Positions 44,901-56,109 of a DNA stretch of 64,000 nt are shown here, piece by piece (the first letter of the stretch is position 1; the number at the start of each line of letters is the position of its first letter). The DNA is from Sorghum bicolor. Lineage: Eukaryota > Streptophyta > Magnoliopsida > Poales > Poaceae. The translations under genes were made by a program, and so were the position numbers. The stretch lies in NCBI RefSeq assembly GCF_000003195.3, contig NC_012879.2:40864338-40928337 (forward strand), written 5' to 3'. The notes under the pieces are model-generated. The model searched no databases. It saw only the letters and a list, made by a program, of their open reading frames with translations, and had not been told where the DNA came from.

Positions 44901-44914
44901 GAGTGCTGATAAAT

Positions 44915-45085
44915 CAATTTCACAAATGTCTACAATACGGCGTTAGTAAACATGTGTTAGCAAAACATGTCTATGATATGGTACACACCATAGACATGTA
45001 TTGTCAACAGACGTCTGTAATTGGGGACACACCTCAAACGCGTATTGTGAACACACGTCTATGACTTACGTCTATAATAAGCAAT
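44915..45085. repeat. CACTA-like subterminal repeat cluster
   Basis: About six variants of ACATGTCTATGA / ACGTCTATAAT in both orientations, with ACACACC spacers, like the subterminal repeats of grass CACTA (En/Spm) elements. No CACTA terminus or TSD was located. A GGCGCC-ATTCG-GGCGCC hairpin follows at about 45150. Confidence 0.35.
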
Positions 45086-45284
45086 TAAAAAACAAAAAAA
45101 AATAAATTCCAATGCCAAAATCTTTATATATATCAATAGAACATTAGGCGCCATTCGGGCGCCCTATAATGACTTGAACAACAAAAGTAGGTGCGTGTCC
45201 ACGCTTAATAGGCATGGCTCTATTATTACGCAATAACATCAAGAACTAAACATAATATCCATATATAAGCTCTGTTATACATCC
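45086..45284. other. AT-rich noncoding stretch with a GGCGCC hairpin
   Basis: No coding sequence seen. The only structure is the inverted GGCGCC pair near 45148-45165. Confidence 0.4.
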
Positions 45285-45462
45285 AGTTTGAAAGCATAGG
45301 AAAAATAAAAAAATCTCTATCCTGCACATCAAGGATAAGTACATCTTACACCAGCTTAGATAGCCATGTTACAAGTTTGAAAGCATAGGAAAAATAAAAA
45401 ATCTCCAACCTACACATTAAGGATAAGTACATCTTACACAAACTTAGATAGCCATGTTACAA
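45285..45462. repeat. Tandem duplication, two 89-bp units
   Basis: AGTTTGAAAGCATAGGAAAA... to ...TAGCCATGTTACA occurs at 45285-45373 and 45374-45462 with a handful of differences. No coding content. Confidence 0.9.
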
Positions 45463-45734
45463 ACTAATGATTGATTAAATAATAACCTTGTATTTGTACT
45501 AAAAATTTGGTAAGGAAGCTGCTTTGTATAGTACTCTCCATGTTTTAACAATGTTTTGGGTTGATGTTGACAGTATTCCAGGAGTTGCAAAGAGGAACAA
45601 TGTAAACACTGTGCTTGAACCCCATCAAATCAGTCATTGAACTCATAACAGCAACTACCAGCTAACAAATGCAGAAAAAAAGACATAAAAATGAGAAAAC
45701 TATTCTTAAATAAAACTTGGGCAACAAAGACTAT

Positions 45735-46050
45735 GTATGATGGTGAGCTCCATTTCCTGTGTCTTTCTTCCAGCTGCTCCTCAGATAGATCCATATCAGG
45801 TACCCTCGTAGGCAAGAGTTTGGGTGATTATATCATGTTTGGGACAAGTACCAATTGTGCCACATTCCTGAAAACAACTACTTTGTAAACAATAAAAAAC
45901 TTGCACACATTTTTTTTCCTATCAAAATTATATCGAACAGAAATCGGTAGAAATAACTAATAAACTACACAACTTCAATGAAATGTTGCCATTGCTTATC
46001 TCATGTAGCATAGTACCTGTGCTTCAGGACACACATGGCCAACTACAGAT
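45735..46050 (-). pseudogene. Dihydroxy-acid dehydratase gene fragment (3' exons)
   Basis: Minus strand. One exon ends VVGHVCPEAQ|GTACTA (donor at 46016). After about 150 bp an acceptor TTTTCAG|GA (45867) opens ECGTIGTCPKHDIIT, then a 1-nt shift, then MDLSEEQLEERHRKWSSPSY. Plant dihydroxy-acid dehydratase (branched-chain amino acid synthesis, plastid) has VVGH(I/V)CPEAQ, then EGGPIG..(N/H)GDIIT, then DLSEEQLEERR(R/K)KW in this order near its C-terminus. A stop and frameshift after the second exon start show decay. Upstream exons are missing where the LINE begins; either the LINE interrupted the gene or this is a captured fragment. Confidence 0.7.
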
Positions 46051-46137
46051 CTATGCGGCCCTATGCGGCCCTATGCAAAATCTATCACCTATCAGCAGGG
46101 TGCATCCTGTAGTAACTAATCTAAAGTATACCATCCT

Positions 46138-46782
46138 TGTATGTGCCGCGCGCCGCGCCTCCACCGCCGCCAGTGCCTACTCCGGCAGGCGGGACTCAGC
46201 TCGCGGCGTCTCCCCGGCAGCGAGCTCCGGTCCAGCTGCCCGCGCGCCCTAGGTGAGGGAGGCCGGCGAGGGGCTGGTAGCAGGTTCCATTGGTGGCCGG
46301 CTGGGGGTTTCGTCCTATTGGCGTTTGCCGAGGGTGCGGCTGAATGGTGCAGGTGGCTCCAAATCTTTGATGAGGCGAGGTGAGTCGATCGTGGGCATCA
46401 GGAAGGTGTGTGCCATCTTCGCAGGGAACAACAGAAGCGAGCTGCTGGTCGATGCAGCGGAGGTGGCTTACAGAGACAAGCGCACGGTCTCTGTTTGACG
46501 AATTGCGTCTTCCGAGAAGCTGGGGACAAGCCTGACTTCCTAGTCGTGCGTTGGCCTCTGCAGAGAAGCTTCGTTCACAGGTTAGTTGAGAATTCCAATT
46601 GCTTGCTTGTAATTTGTTTAGAAGCTAAGACTGCTAAACACAGTAAGTTAAATTTGGGGAAGTTTTGGCTTGCTTTTGGCTTTGTTTAGCAGCTTTGACT
46701 ACTAAGTGTGATAAGTTAGGGTCGGAAAGATTTTGAATTTCGGTTTGCGCATGGCTTAGAAGCTAAGCCTTCTAAGCTTAGT
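46138..46782 (+). other. LINE 5' untranslated region
   Basis: GC-rich (CCGCGCGCCGCGCC, GCCGGCGAGGGG), turning AT-richer toward ORF1. Plant L1 leaders usually hold the internal promoter. No ORF is supported. Confidence 0.5.
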
Positions 46783-49700
46783 ATGATAATGTTTGAACAA
46801 CAGGAATCAAAGGGGGATTTTTGGGTGCCAGGGGGTTTGAAAAGAAGACATTTGGCTTCTTATCTTACAAACTCAGAACCTTTAGCCAGAGAAATAGGGC
46901 GGAAGGGATCAAAGTTCTGGGTTCTTAACAGTGATACTAGTGAAGACAGTGACGATGATGGCTTTAAAGAGGAGGATAGAGTCCCTGAGGAAGAAGACTA
47001 TAGATCTGAGAAGGAGTTCATACGTGATGCAGCGCAAGTCGGGTTCTTAGTTGATGATCTGTTAAGAGCTGAGTCTCTGTTAACAGAAATTTTTAATTCT
47101 CCAAAGTTTGCGTCAGTGGATAGGGGGGCAGGCCATGCTAGGCATCCCCGACCACTGGCATCAAGAATTACAGAGGCAGTGGCCGATTTGCGTTTCCTGA
47201 GAATGAAAAAATCATGGAAGGGACCACTGCCGAAGCCACGGTCCCTGCAGCTTCGACAAGTCGGGGATATATTGATCAAGGATCTTAGGAAGTTCAACTC
47301 TCCTAGGACAACAAAATCTTTGAAAGATTTGTGCTTGGAGAAGGACATTTACTCTAGTTCTAGTAAGAAAGAAAAGAAGGAGGGGCAGATAGGATCGGCT
47401 TCCGTGTGGGGTCGATCATTGGATTGTCCATTGGGGTACGGCTGGGGTAGATTTTCGGTAGGCACATTAGTTCAGATAGGATCTCACCCAGCGTTTAGAC
47501 CAACACAGGGTTTAAATTTCCTGTTTAATGGGGAGTACCGAGGAGTCTAGCTGTAAAAGGAAGGAACTTTAACACTCTGACTTGGGCTCGAAGGGTTCAG
47601 GCGTATCCAAATAAAAAATTCCCTTCAAAAAGAGAACTCGTCTCTGGGAGCAGAGTTGAGCGGGAGACCGAGGGGAATAAGATAGCGGGCAACTTTGGTG
47701 CGCGCGATAGAGGTGGATGGGGGAACGCGGGGACATATGGGCCCTATCGCCATGACCGAGGTGCTGCAGGGGTGGGATGAAGTTGGGGCGGACGGGGTAG
47801 TTGGGCCTAGTGGGGCGGCGCTCCCAGGGGCGATGTCTAGGGGGCGCAGGGCGGTAGGCTGGGAGGGATTGGGAGGGGATGGGATGGACAATCCTCTCTC
47901 CCACTGAATGGAGGTGGCAGAGGCGGCGCTGGGGAGCAGGCATCTGGGAGATGGGTTTGGCAGGAAGATAGGCAGCAAGCACCGGCGTAGAAAAAGGAAA
48001 ATAGAGTAGGCGAACCTGCTGAAGTTGTTAGGGATGCTTCTAGGCAGGGGTGTGACGTGGATGTGGATGTGGCACTTGAAGGTGATGGTAGTATGGATGG
48101 CAGGGATACAATCAAGGCGGGTGGTCGTTGCTCAAGGTGTTCAAAGAAGGGGCACATGGCGGCAGCCTGCAATGTGGAGGTTTACTGTGTGATCTGTGAT
48201 CCTCATGAACACATGAACCACAAGTGCCCTTTGCTTAAAGCACCAAGACTGGTGGTGCATGCTGTAGGTTATGTTGTGATGGGGTTGGGTTTCTATCATA
48301 TCCCACACCCACCATTGCCTAGGACGAGGAAGGACTCCAGGATGGCTCGGGTTTCTGTGATTAGAGGTGTTCTGACTGAAGACCAGTTGCTAATGCAACT
48401 GAGGAGAGTTGTGCCGGTTATGTGGAATTGGGAGCTAGAGGAGTTCAGGGCGGGTATGTTTCTCACTCAATTCCCATCTAGGGTTGAATTGCAACAATCG
48501 ATAAACTATGGAGGAGCTGATGTGAAGGGAGAAGGAATGCCTGAAGGGACTAGGCTGCAGTTTGAAGAATGGCATGAAAAGGAAGAGGGTTTCTTGTTGC
48601 CCGAGGTGTGGGTAAGAGTGAATTGTGTTATAGAAACACTTAGAGAGTTCCCCATTTTGTGGGTTGTGGGTTCTCTGTTAGGGTCAACTCAAACTGTGGA
48701 CATGGAGACAACAAGGAAGAACAAGTTTGGGCGCATATTAATTGCCGTGCTGGACCCAAAGCTGACACCAAGGGTTCTGGATGTGGTGATTGGTGATCAC
48801 TACTTGGACTTGGAGTTTGAAGTAGAGAAAAGGAGTTTCGATGAGAATGGAGAAGAGGTAGATATCGACTAGGATGGTGGAGAAGATGATGGGGATGGAG
48901 AAGGGAAAGAGCAGGGTCTAAATAGTGAGATCGTTCTAGAAGTGGATCAAGTAAGTTTGAAGGAAAATAAGAATAATGAGGGGAAGGGAGGGGCAGACAA
49001 GAGGAAGGAATATCGGGCATTGAGTAAGGATCTAGTTAATGGGCACGTTATGAGTAAAGAGGAGTTTGAGGAGTTCCTGAGTTGGAAAGCCAGTAAGGTG
49101 TTAGAAGCTACTATGGATGAGGTTCTGGAGGATGCTGCCACAAAAGTGGTAGAGGAAGTTGATGAACTTGGAGATGGCACTGAGGAAAACCAGTTGTTGG
49201 GTGGGGTTAATTCAGTGAAGGCAGTGGGAGAGGGGGAAGAGATGCAAGTGGATGGAGGGATAGAAGTTTCTCATGCGGAGAAGGTGGGAGAGAAAGCTAA
49301 TGAAAATGCTGAGAAGGAGGGGAAGAAGAGCTGCTTGCTGGTGGTGTAGCTTGCTGATGCAAAGTTCATGGGGGTTGCACTGATCACTTAGGTTCAGTCC
49401 CCCACAAGGGCGAGCCCAAGACTGGCTGGCATGGCGGCAAAACATACTTTGGTGCGGGCCGAGCGCCTCATGCAGTCTAGGAATTTGGAGTTTAGCAAAG
49501 GTAACAAAACCTCTGACCTTGATTATGTTATACCCTTTCCAAATGTTGTAGATAACCTGCGGGATCCAGGTTTAGGGGTGGGTAAGATTACCGGGGCGTC
49601 TTTTGAGGAGAACGTTCGAAACCTTATGAATGATTCGTTTGTTAATAATAAACCTAGTTCAGTGTTGGGAGAAGGGGAGGATGACTTTTCGGATACCAAA

Positions 49701-49898
49701 TCAGTTAATTCTGCTAGCTTTGAAAAGAGAGCTCTAGATTTTTTGTGTGGTGATTTAATAGAGGAGATCTTCGACGAGGATAGTTATCACCTAAGTAGTG
49801 ATCTTAAGATGGTTTAACGAAAGCCCGGCGCTAAGTCGTCAATGAATGGGGCTTCGAGAAAGTTAAAGGTGAGGATTAATAAAATTAGTAAGAAATGA
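46783..49898 (+). pseudogene. LINE ORF1 (zinc-knuckle nucleic-acid-binding protein)
   Basis: ATG at 46783. The first part (46783-47550) is a charged region of unknown fold. After a stop and a frame change near 47990 comes a Gly/Arg-poor linker, then two CX2CX4HX4C zinc knuckles (CSRCSKKGHMAAAC and CVICDPHEHMNHKC) and a DUF4283-like stretch (RVSVIRGVLTEDQLLMQLRR). Stops at 48870 and 49347 break the next acidic part (VDID-stop, LLVV-stop). The tail SPTRASPRLAGMAAKHTL is a typical plant-L1 ORF1 ending. The frame ends TGA at 49896-49898, overlapping the ORF2 ATG. The protein would coat LINE RNA. Confidence 0.75.
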
Positions 49899-52800
49899 AA
49901 GGAATCTTTTGGAATAGCAGAGGTCTTCGGGACTTGGCTAAAACTAAATTTTTGAGTAATACGTCAAGAGAGTAGGGGCTAGATTTCATTGCACTCTTGG
50001 AAATCGGTAAAAATAATTTTACACACGCAAAGCTTGATAGGTATTGTGGAGGGAAAATTTTTGTGTGGCACTGGACTGAACCGCATGGAAGGTTAGGTGG
50101 TATGTTGCTAGGAGTGAACTTAGATGTTTGTGATGTTGGGAGCATAGAGGAGGGTGAGTTCTTTATTAAATTTCACCTTAGAAACAGAAGTGATGACTTC
50201 CACTGGTGTTTAGTGGCGGTCTATGGAGCAGCCCAGCCTGAATTTAAGGAGCAATTCTTAAAGGAATTGGTTCCGGCCTGTAGGAAAGTGTCCTTGGCTT
50301 TACTAGTTGGGAGTGATTTTAATATAATAAGAAACCCAAGAGAAAAAACAATGATAGATACGATGATCGTTGGCCTTTTTTGTTCAAGGCCATTATAGAT
50401 GGTTTGAATTTAAGGGAAATATAAATGTCGGGAAGAAAGTTTACATGGGCTAATTCCAAGAAGGTACCTACATATGAAAAACTAGATAGGGTTTTAGCCA
50501 GCACAGAGTGGGAACAAAGATTTCCTCTGGTCACGGTTGATGCTCTAAATAGGGAGATTTCAGACCACACTCCCCTACTTCTTAGCACAGGTGATAAAAC
50601 ACCTGCAGGTAACAAGCCGTAGTTCAAATTTGAACTTAGTTGGCTACTTAAAAAAGACTTCTTTGAAACAGTGGCGAAAGTTTGGGGGAGTGTTGATAGA
50701 TCTACCCTAATGAGGAAGTGGCAGAATAAGATCAAAAGATTAAGACAGTTTGTGAGAGGCTGGGCAAAAAATGAAAATGGAAATTATAAAAAGGAAAAGA
50801 ATGAGCTGTTTTGGTTGGCTCGGGAGCTGGACCTAAAAGCAGAATCTCAGTTTTTATCCCAACCGGAGCTTGACCTAAAACAAAGTGTGAAGGAAAGAAT
50901 TACACAGTTGCTTCGGGAAGAGGAGATTAAATGGTTTCAGAGGGCTAAAACTAAACACCTACTAGAGGGAGATAATAACACTAAAATTTTCCACACGGTG
51001 GCAAATGGAAAAAGAAGGAAAACTAGGATCTTTGAACTTGAACAGGAGGGGGAAGTGATCAAAGGACAGGAAAACTTAAAGGTTTTCATAACAAAATATT
51101 ATAAGGATTTGTTTGGATCATCGCAGAGAAATAAATTCTCTCTTGATGAATCACAAATAAATGATATACAACAAATTAGTGAGGAAGAAAATGAGCTACT
51201 AACAGAGACGTTTACAGAGAAAGAAGTAAGAGAGGCCATTTTCCAAATGAAGCATAATAAAGCACCAAGATCGGATGGCTTTTCGGCAGAATTTTACCAA
51301 GTGTTTTGGTCTCTCATAAAGGATGACTTAATGGCCATGTTTAGGGAGTTCCGTAGTGGTGATCTGCCCCTTTTTAATATTAATTTTGGTACTATCACCC
51401 TAATACCAAAACAAAAACAAGTCAACTGAGTTCAATAGTATAGACCTATTTGCATGCTCAATGTTAGCTTTAAAATCTTTACAAAGGTTTTGGCTAATAG
51501 ACTGACCATAGTGGCTGACAAAGTGGTGAGAGACTCACAAACTGCTTTTATGCCAGGTAGAAATATTGTGGAGGGAGTAGTAGTTCTCCATGAAACAATT
51601 CATGAGCTGCATAAGAAGAAAGGGAATGGGGTTATTTTAAAGTTGGATTTTGAAAAAGCCTATGATAAGGTAAATTGGACCTTTGTACAATAAACGTTAA
51701 GAATGAAGGGTTTCTCACGGGTGTGGTGTAAGTGGATAGAGGAGGTAGTTAGTAGAGGGAGTGTAGGAGTTAAAGTAAATGAGGAGATTGGTCAGAATTT
51801 TCAGACTAGAAAGGGACTTAGGCAGGGGGATCCCCTCTTGCCGGTTTTGTTTAATCTGGTAGCTCATATGTTAGCTATCCTAGTGTCAGGAGCAAAAAAT
51901 TGTGGGCAGTTTAGGGGTTTGGTACCCAACCTAGTGGAGGATGGTCTATCCATTTTACAGTATGTCGATGACACGATTTTGCTCATGGAAGATGACTTAG
52001 AAGAGGCAAGAAACCTAAAGCTAGTACTGGCAGCTTTTGAGAAATTGTTAGGCTTAAAAATTAATTTTCCCAAAAGTGAATTATTCTGTTTTGGTGCAGC
52101 CAAAAGCCGGGTAGAAGATTATAAGAGAATTTTCGGTTGCCTAGAGGGAAGCTTTCCCTTTAAATATTTAGGATTCCCAATGCACTATAGGAAGCTTTCG
52201 AACAGACACTGGAGTTCAACAGAAGAACGGTTCCAGAAGAAACTTTGTAGTTGGAAAGAAAAGTTTCTCTCCTCGGGAGGAAGACTAGTGCTGATTAATT
52301 CAGTTCTGTCAAGCTTACTGATGTTTATGATGTCTGTCTTTGTCATCCCTAAAGGGGTAAGGAAAAAGCTTGATTATTACCGATCTAGTTTTTTCTGGCA
52401 ATGTGATGAATACTAGAAAAAGTATAGACTTGCAAAGTGGAATATTCTCTATAAGCCAAGATGCATGGGGGAATTAGGAATTTTAGACTTGGAAACACAG
52501 AATAAGTGTTTGCTAAGTAAATGGTTGTTCAAACTTTTTAATGAAGACGGTCTTTGGCAAAATGTACTTAAAAGGAAGTATGTCAAAGATAAGTTTCTTT
52601 TCCAAGTAGGAAAATGCCCGGGGGATTCTCACTTCTGGGCGGGTGTAATGGAGGTGAAGTACCTATTGTTACAGCATGGTAAGTGTAAAGTTATCAACGG
52701 CCAACAAACAAGGTTTTGGGAGGATGTATGGATCAATAAACAACCACTAATGTGGTTGTTCCCAAACCTTTATAGGATTGTAAGAAACAAGGGGGTTTCA

Positions 52801-53519
52801 GTAGCTTCCGTGCTAAGTTCGACACCACTGAAAATTTCTTNNNNNNNNNNNNNNNNNNNNNNNNNNNNNNNNNNNNNNNNNNNNNNNNNNNNNNNNNNNN
52901 NNNNNNNNNNNNNNNNNNNNNNNNNNNNNNNNNNNNNNNNGGGGGTTTAGTAGGGGAAAGGCTAAGTGAGTGGTTCAGACTAGTCTCAATTGTTCTGACT
53001 ATTAATCTAAATAATAATAAGGATGGCTTCATCTGGAAGATAAAAAAATATGGTGTTTTCTCTACACAATCTTTGTATAGGGAGATTATGAAAGAGGGAA
53101 GGATCTCAAGGAATGAGATGTTCTGGAAAGCAAGATTACCTCTCAAAATTATAATCTTCCTTTGGTATTTAAGAAGAGGGGTAATTTTAACAAAAGATAA
53201 CTTAATAAATAGGATGTGGAAAGGAGACCCAACTTGTAGCTTTTGTGGAAAACAGGAAGGTATCCAGCATCTCTTCTTTGAATGGCGAGTGGCTAGATTT
53301 GTCTAGAATGCCTTGTTCATCACCTTCAACTGTCAACCTCCAAAAAGTGTTTCTCGCATGTTTGGGGCTTGGATTAGGAGATTTGCTCCTGGGCTAAGAA
53401 ATCAAATCATAGTGGGGATAGATGCCATATGTTGGGCTCTATGGTTGACTAGAAATGATGCGGTGTTCCAAAACTTAGTAACTAACTCTCAATTGCAGGT
53501 ACTTTTCAGGGGGATTTAG
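49895..53519 (+). pseudogene. LINE ORF2 (endonuclease, reverse transcriptase, zf-RVT)
   Basis: ATG 49895-49897. Endonuclease: MKGIFWNSRGLRDLAKTKF, ALLEIGKNNF with the metal-binding Glu, GSDFNIIRNPR and ISDHTPLLL with the terminal Asp-His. RT: NIEQ-less YRPICMLNVSFKIFTKVLAN, MPGRNIVEGV, LKLDFEKAYDKVNW, RQGDPLLPVLFNL, and the catalytic YVDDTILL. zf-RVT: MFWKARLPLKIIIFLWYL and CSFCGKQEGIQHLFF. Breaks: TAG at 49972, a frameshift near 50350, TAG near 50621, TGA/TAG near 51427-51440, TAA near 51690, TAG near 52414, an N-gap and TAG near 53305. No activity is possible. Confidence 0.85.
52841..52940. other. Assembly gap (100 N)
   Basis: One hundred N inside LINE ORF2; the frame resumes 3' of it, so the true gap may be of another size. 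Confidence 1.
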
Positions 53520-54035
53520 TGGATCAAGCAATGGTCCATGCTGTCTAAAGAGTAAGAGGGAAGAAATTTGAAGGAAGGCTGCAGACGCATAGAAGGTTTT
53601 GTATTGCAGTTCTTTGGAAACAATAGATGGAAGAATCAAAAGAGAATTGGGCTTTAGAACCAGGTTGCGCTGTGCCTGTCTAGTCTGGTACTGCTCTTGT
53701 TGTTATTAATATTTGTCAGTCAGGCGTTGTTTGCTTCCTGATAGCTGGTAGCCCTAGTCTTTAGTAATTGCAAGGGAGCAGAGTAAGTTAGGAGTTTGGA
53801 ACTAGTTGGTGCTATGAGTGTCTACTGATTTCTTTGTTTGTTTGCTCTTTAAGCTGGGCTTTGGTCGATGGCCTGGTTTTTTGGTCTTGTAAGATTCCAG
53901 GCTATGTGCTTAGACTTTCCACCTAGCGGACTTTGGACTATGTCCTGTTCTTGTAATACTTGGCTCTTGCAATCACTTGTGATTGTGAAGGCCGAAATGT
54001 TTCATTCCTTAATCTAAAAAAATAAAATAAAGATA
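53520..54035 (+). other. LINE 3' untranslated region and A-rich tail
   Basis: No ORF; T/G-rich (TTGTTGTTATTAATATTTGTCAG), ending CTTAATCTAAAAAAATAAAATAAAG. Confidence 0.6.
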
Positions 54036-54102
54036 ATTGTAGGCATCCTATTACCTATGCTGCTAGGCATCATAGAGTCACTGGAAGCACAAAATAGTCA
54101 AA

Positions 54103-54103
54103 T

Positions 54104-54135
<32 letters not shown>

Positions 54136-54240
54136 AGATCNNNNNNNNNNNNNNNNNNNNNNNNNNNNNNNNNNNNNNNNNNNNNNNNNNNNNNNNNNNN
54201 NNNNNNNNNNNNNNNNNNNNNNNNNNNNNNNNNNNNNNNN

Positions 54241-54286
<46 letters not shown>
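54103..54286. repeat. (TA)n microsatellite around an assembly gap
   Basis: TA runs at about 54103-54128 and 54242-54286 flank 100 N (54141-54240); the gap is probably a collapse in the microsatellite. Confidence 0.95.
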
Positions 54287-54289
<3 letters not shown>

Positions 54290-54671
54290 ATGTTAAGCTC
54301 TATTTCAGTATACATTCAAGCACTGCCTATATATTCCATGTTTATACAACATTTTTTATCAACTAATTTTGTAGAGATTTCATCTAGTGCCTTCAAATTA
54401 GTCTTTCACTACTCGGTGCTATCAAGGAATATTATTTCTGTCACCATCATTTGGAGTTACTAAACCCCAATTAAGTAATGATTTACAAAGAGCCTAGAAA
54501 TTAAGGAAATGAGAGAAAGTTGTCATATCACTGCAATCTTTAGAGTAACTATCCATTGTCCAAGAGAGTAAAATGATACTATGTAACAACTATTGATATG
54601 GGTGCTTACATTGGCTAACTGCATCATAGAAAAAGGGAATAGAGATTGATATAGATGCTTACATTGGCTAC
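54287..54671. other. Noncoding AT-rich flank
   Basis: No feature recognised apart from a repeated GATGCTTACATTGGCTA / GGTGCTTACATTGGCTA phrase (54600 and 54654). Confidence 0.4.
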
Positions 54672-54789
54672 CCCTGTCCTTGACCTTTATGATAGCACCC
54701 TCGGTCCTCCAATCAACAGACTTCAGCAAATCCTTGTTATCATTGGCACGTACCCGGCGTCGTGCTTCCTTTCCATCTGAGGCATGGTT
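54672..54789 (-). pseudogene. Papain-like cysteine protease exon fragment
   Basis: Minus strand between TATGAG| (acceptor, 54790-54791) and GG|GTAGCC (donor at 54671): NDNKDLLKSVDWRTEGAIIK followed by VKDRG. C1A proteases have LP.SVDWR.KGAV..VKDQG at the start of the mature enzyme, just before the active-site CGSCW exon. That catalytic exon is not found downstream, so this is an isolated fragment. Confidence 0.5.
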
Positions 54790-54890
54790 CTCATACTAAT
54801 GTAGGTAGAATGGCGATCAAAGAATGGGTGACATTCAACATTCCAAGACTCTGAATCAGCACACCATATATTGACAAGGGAGGAACATAC

Positions 54891-54979
54891 CTATGACCAC
54901 ATATATATCACCATGAGCAAGCATAGCATCAGGGGAGGCAAGCATCGATTCAGCACCAGATTGACAAGACAGCTCAGAG
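54891..54979 (-). other. Exon-like segment of unknown origin
   Basis: Minus strand, TTCCATAG| acceptor and ATAG|GTATGT donor bound an open 89-nt stretch reading SCQSGAESMLASPDAMLAHG then DIYVVI. I do not recognise it; a weak likeness to dihydroxy-acid dehydratase (ESML...VVI) is not enough to assign it. Confidence 0.3.
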
Positions 54980-55305
54980 CTATGGAAGCAACAAATCATC
55001 ACAACATGCCAAACTCGAGAAACAGAATTATACATTTTTAATTATGTTACTATATATAGTTATAAGTGCGTCCAGTTACTCAAACTGCATCTCAAGGTAT
55101 AATATAGTAAACTAAAGACCAGGACCAGAAAACTATAATTCTATGATTAGGAATGCATATATTCTAGAGGAAAGAATCTAAACCACCAGCAAGCATATTC
55201 AGTTCACACAACTTAGTTAATGATGAAGATAAATGGAATTCATAGCAAGGCATTTTTTAAAGAAACAGTGGATAACTAATAGGAAGTTTTCCATTTAATA
55301 TTTGT
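54980..55305. other. Noncoding AT-rich stretch
   Basis: Nothing recognised on either strand. Confidence 0.4.
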
Positions 55306-56109
55306 CATGTACTAGACGATGGGCCATGATACTGCACAAGGTGGGCTTGGGAGCAGGCTGTGTCCCATCTATGAGAAGAGTCGGTGTACTAAAGGGAGGA
55401 AGGGACATTCACGAGGCATTGAACAGAACCCTGAACTGTTGTCCTCTTCCTTCTTCCATCTAGGACTCGACCTCCCTTCTGTTCTTGTTGTCTCCCTCCA
55501 ATTCCTTATTGTACCCAGTCTAAATTCCCTCTAATTCTCCGGTTATCATATCAGTTACCCTTGTAGTTGCTACCTAGAAGGCAAGGATTATTACTACTGG
55601 TATCTAGAGCCTCCAATTTGGGAACCCTAATTTTCCCCCAAATCGAGTTCACCATGGCCACTGTGTCGGAACTCTCCATGTCACTGTCAGAGATGTCAAC
55701 ATCGATATGGGTGCCACAAGGGAGACACGTACCGTGGCTGTAGCTGGCGGGTTCGCGTGGCTCGCACATAATCTATCGTGGCCTGCTGACCATGTGCGAT
55801 AGTACATCGATTTCACCATCGGAACCATTGTGCTTGTCTTCATCCATGATGACGAGGATCTAGAGCACATCGCCCTCTAGTTCAACCGCAATGTGCTTGT
55901 CTCCATCGATGTCACTAGAGGGAGCACTTTGACCTTGTCTCCGTCGCGTCCTCGCCGCTCGTTGCTAGGAAGCATGGCGGGGCACTCGTGACGAGGGAGA
56001 GGCAGAGGTGTCTGACTAGGTGCCTTGCATGGTGCGGTTGGTGCCCTCGGCTATGCATGTGAGCACAACGTGCAATGACCGATTCTGACAAACATGTGCC
56101 GATGTCCAT
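55306..56109 (+). mobile_element. Copia-like remnant: LTR end, PBS and start of gag
   Basis: TGGTATCTAGAGCC (55598-55611) matches the initiator-Met tRNA PBS of copia elements with one change. Before it lies about 290 bp of LTR-like sequence with no clear start. After it, ATG 55653 opens MATVSELSMSLSEMSTSIWV but meets TAG within about 30 codons. No pol follows. The remnant is cut at 56110 by the next LTR. Confidence 0.4.

Larger units (their letters stand above)
46138..54035 (+). mobile_element. L1-type LINE (non-LTR retrotransposon), near full length but degenerate
   Basis: A GC-rich leader (46138-46500), ORF1 with two CCHC knuckles, ORF2 with apurinic-type endonuclease, RT and zf-RVT domain, a 3' UTR and an A-rich tail (CTAAAAAAATAAAATAAAG, about 54014-54032). 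The 5' border is placed at the jump to GC-rich sequence and is approximate; I could not find a convincing target duplication. Many stops, several frameshifts and a 100-N gap (52841-52940) interrupt it. Confidence 0.8.

Noticed and set aside
46138..54035. Target-site duplication for the LINE
   Set aside because: GCATCCT appears near both ends (46105 and 54038) but not at the element borders, so no duplication is claimed.
54891..54979. Assignment of this exon to dihydroxy-acid dehydratase
   Set aside because: Only ESML and VVI match; too weak.
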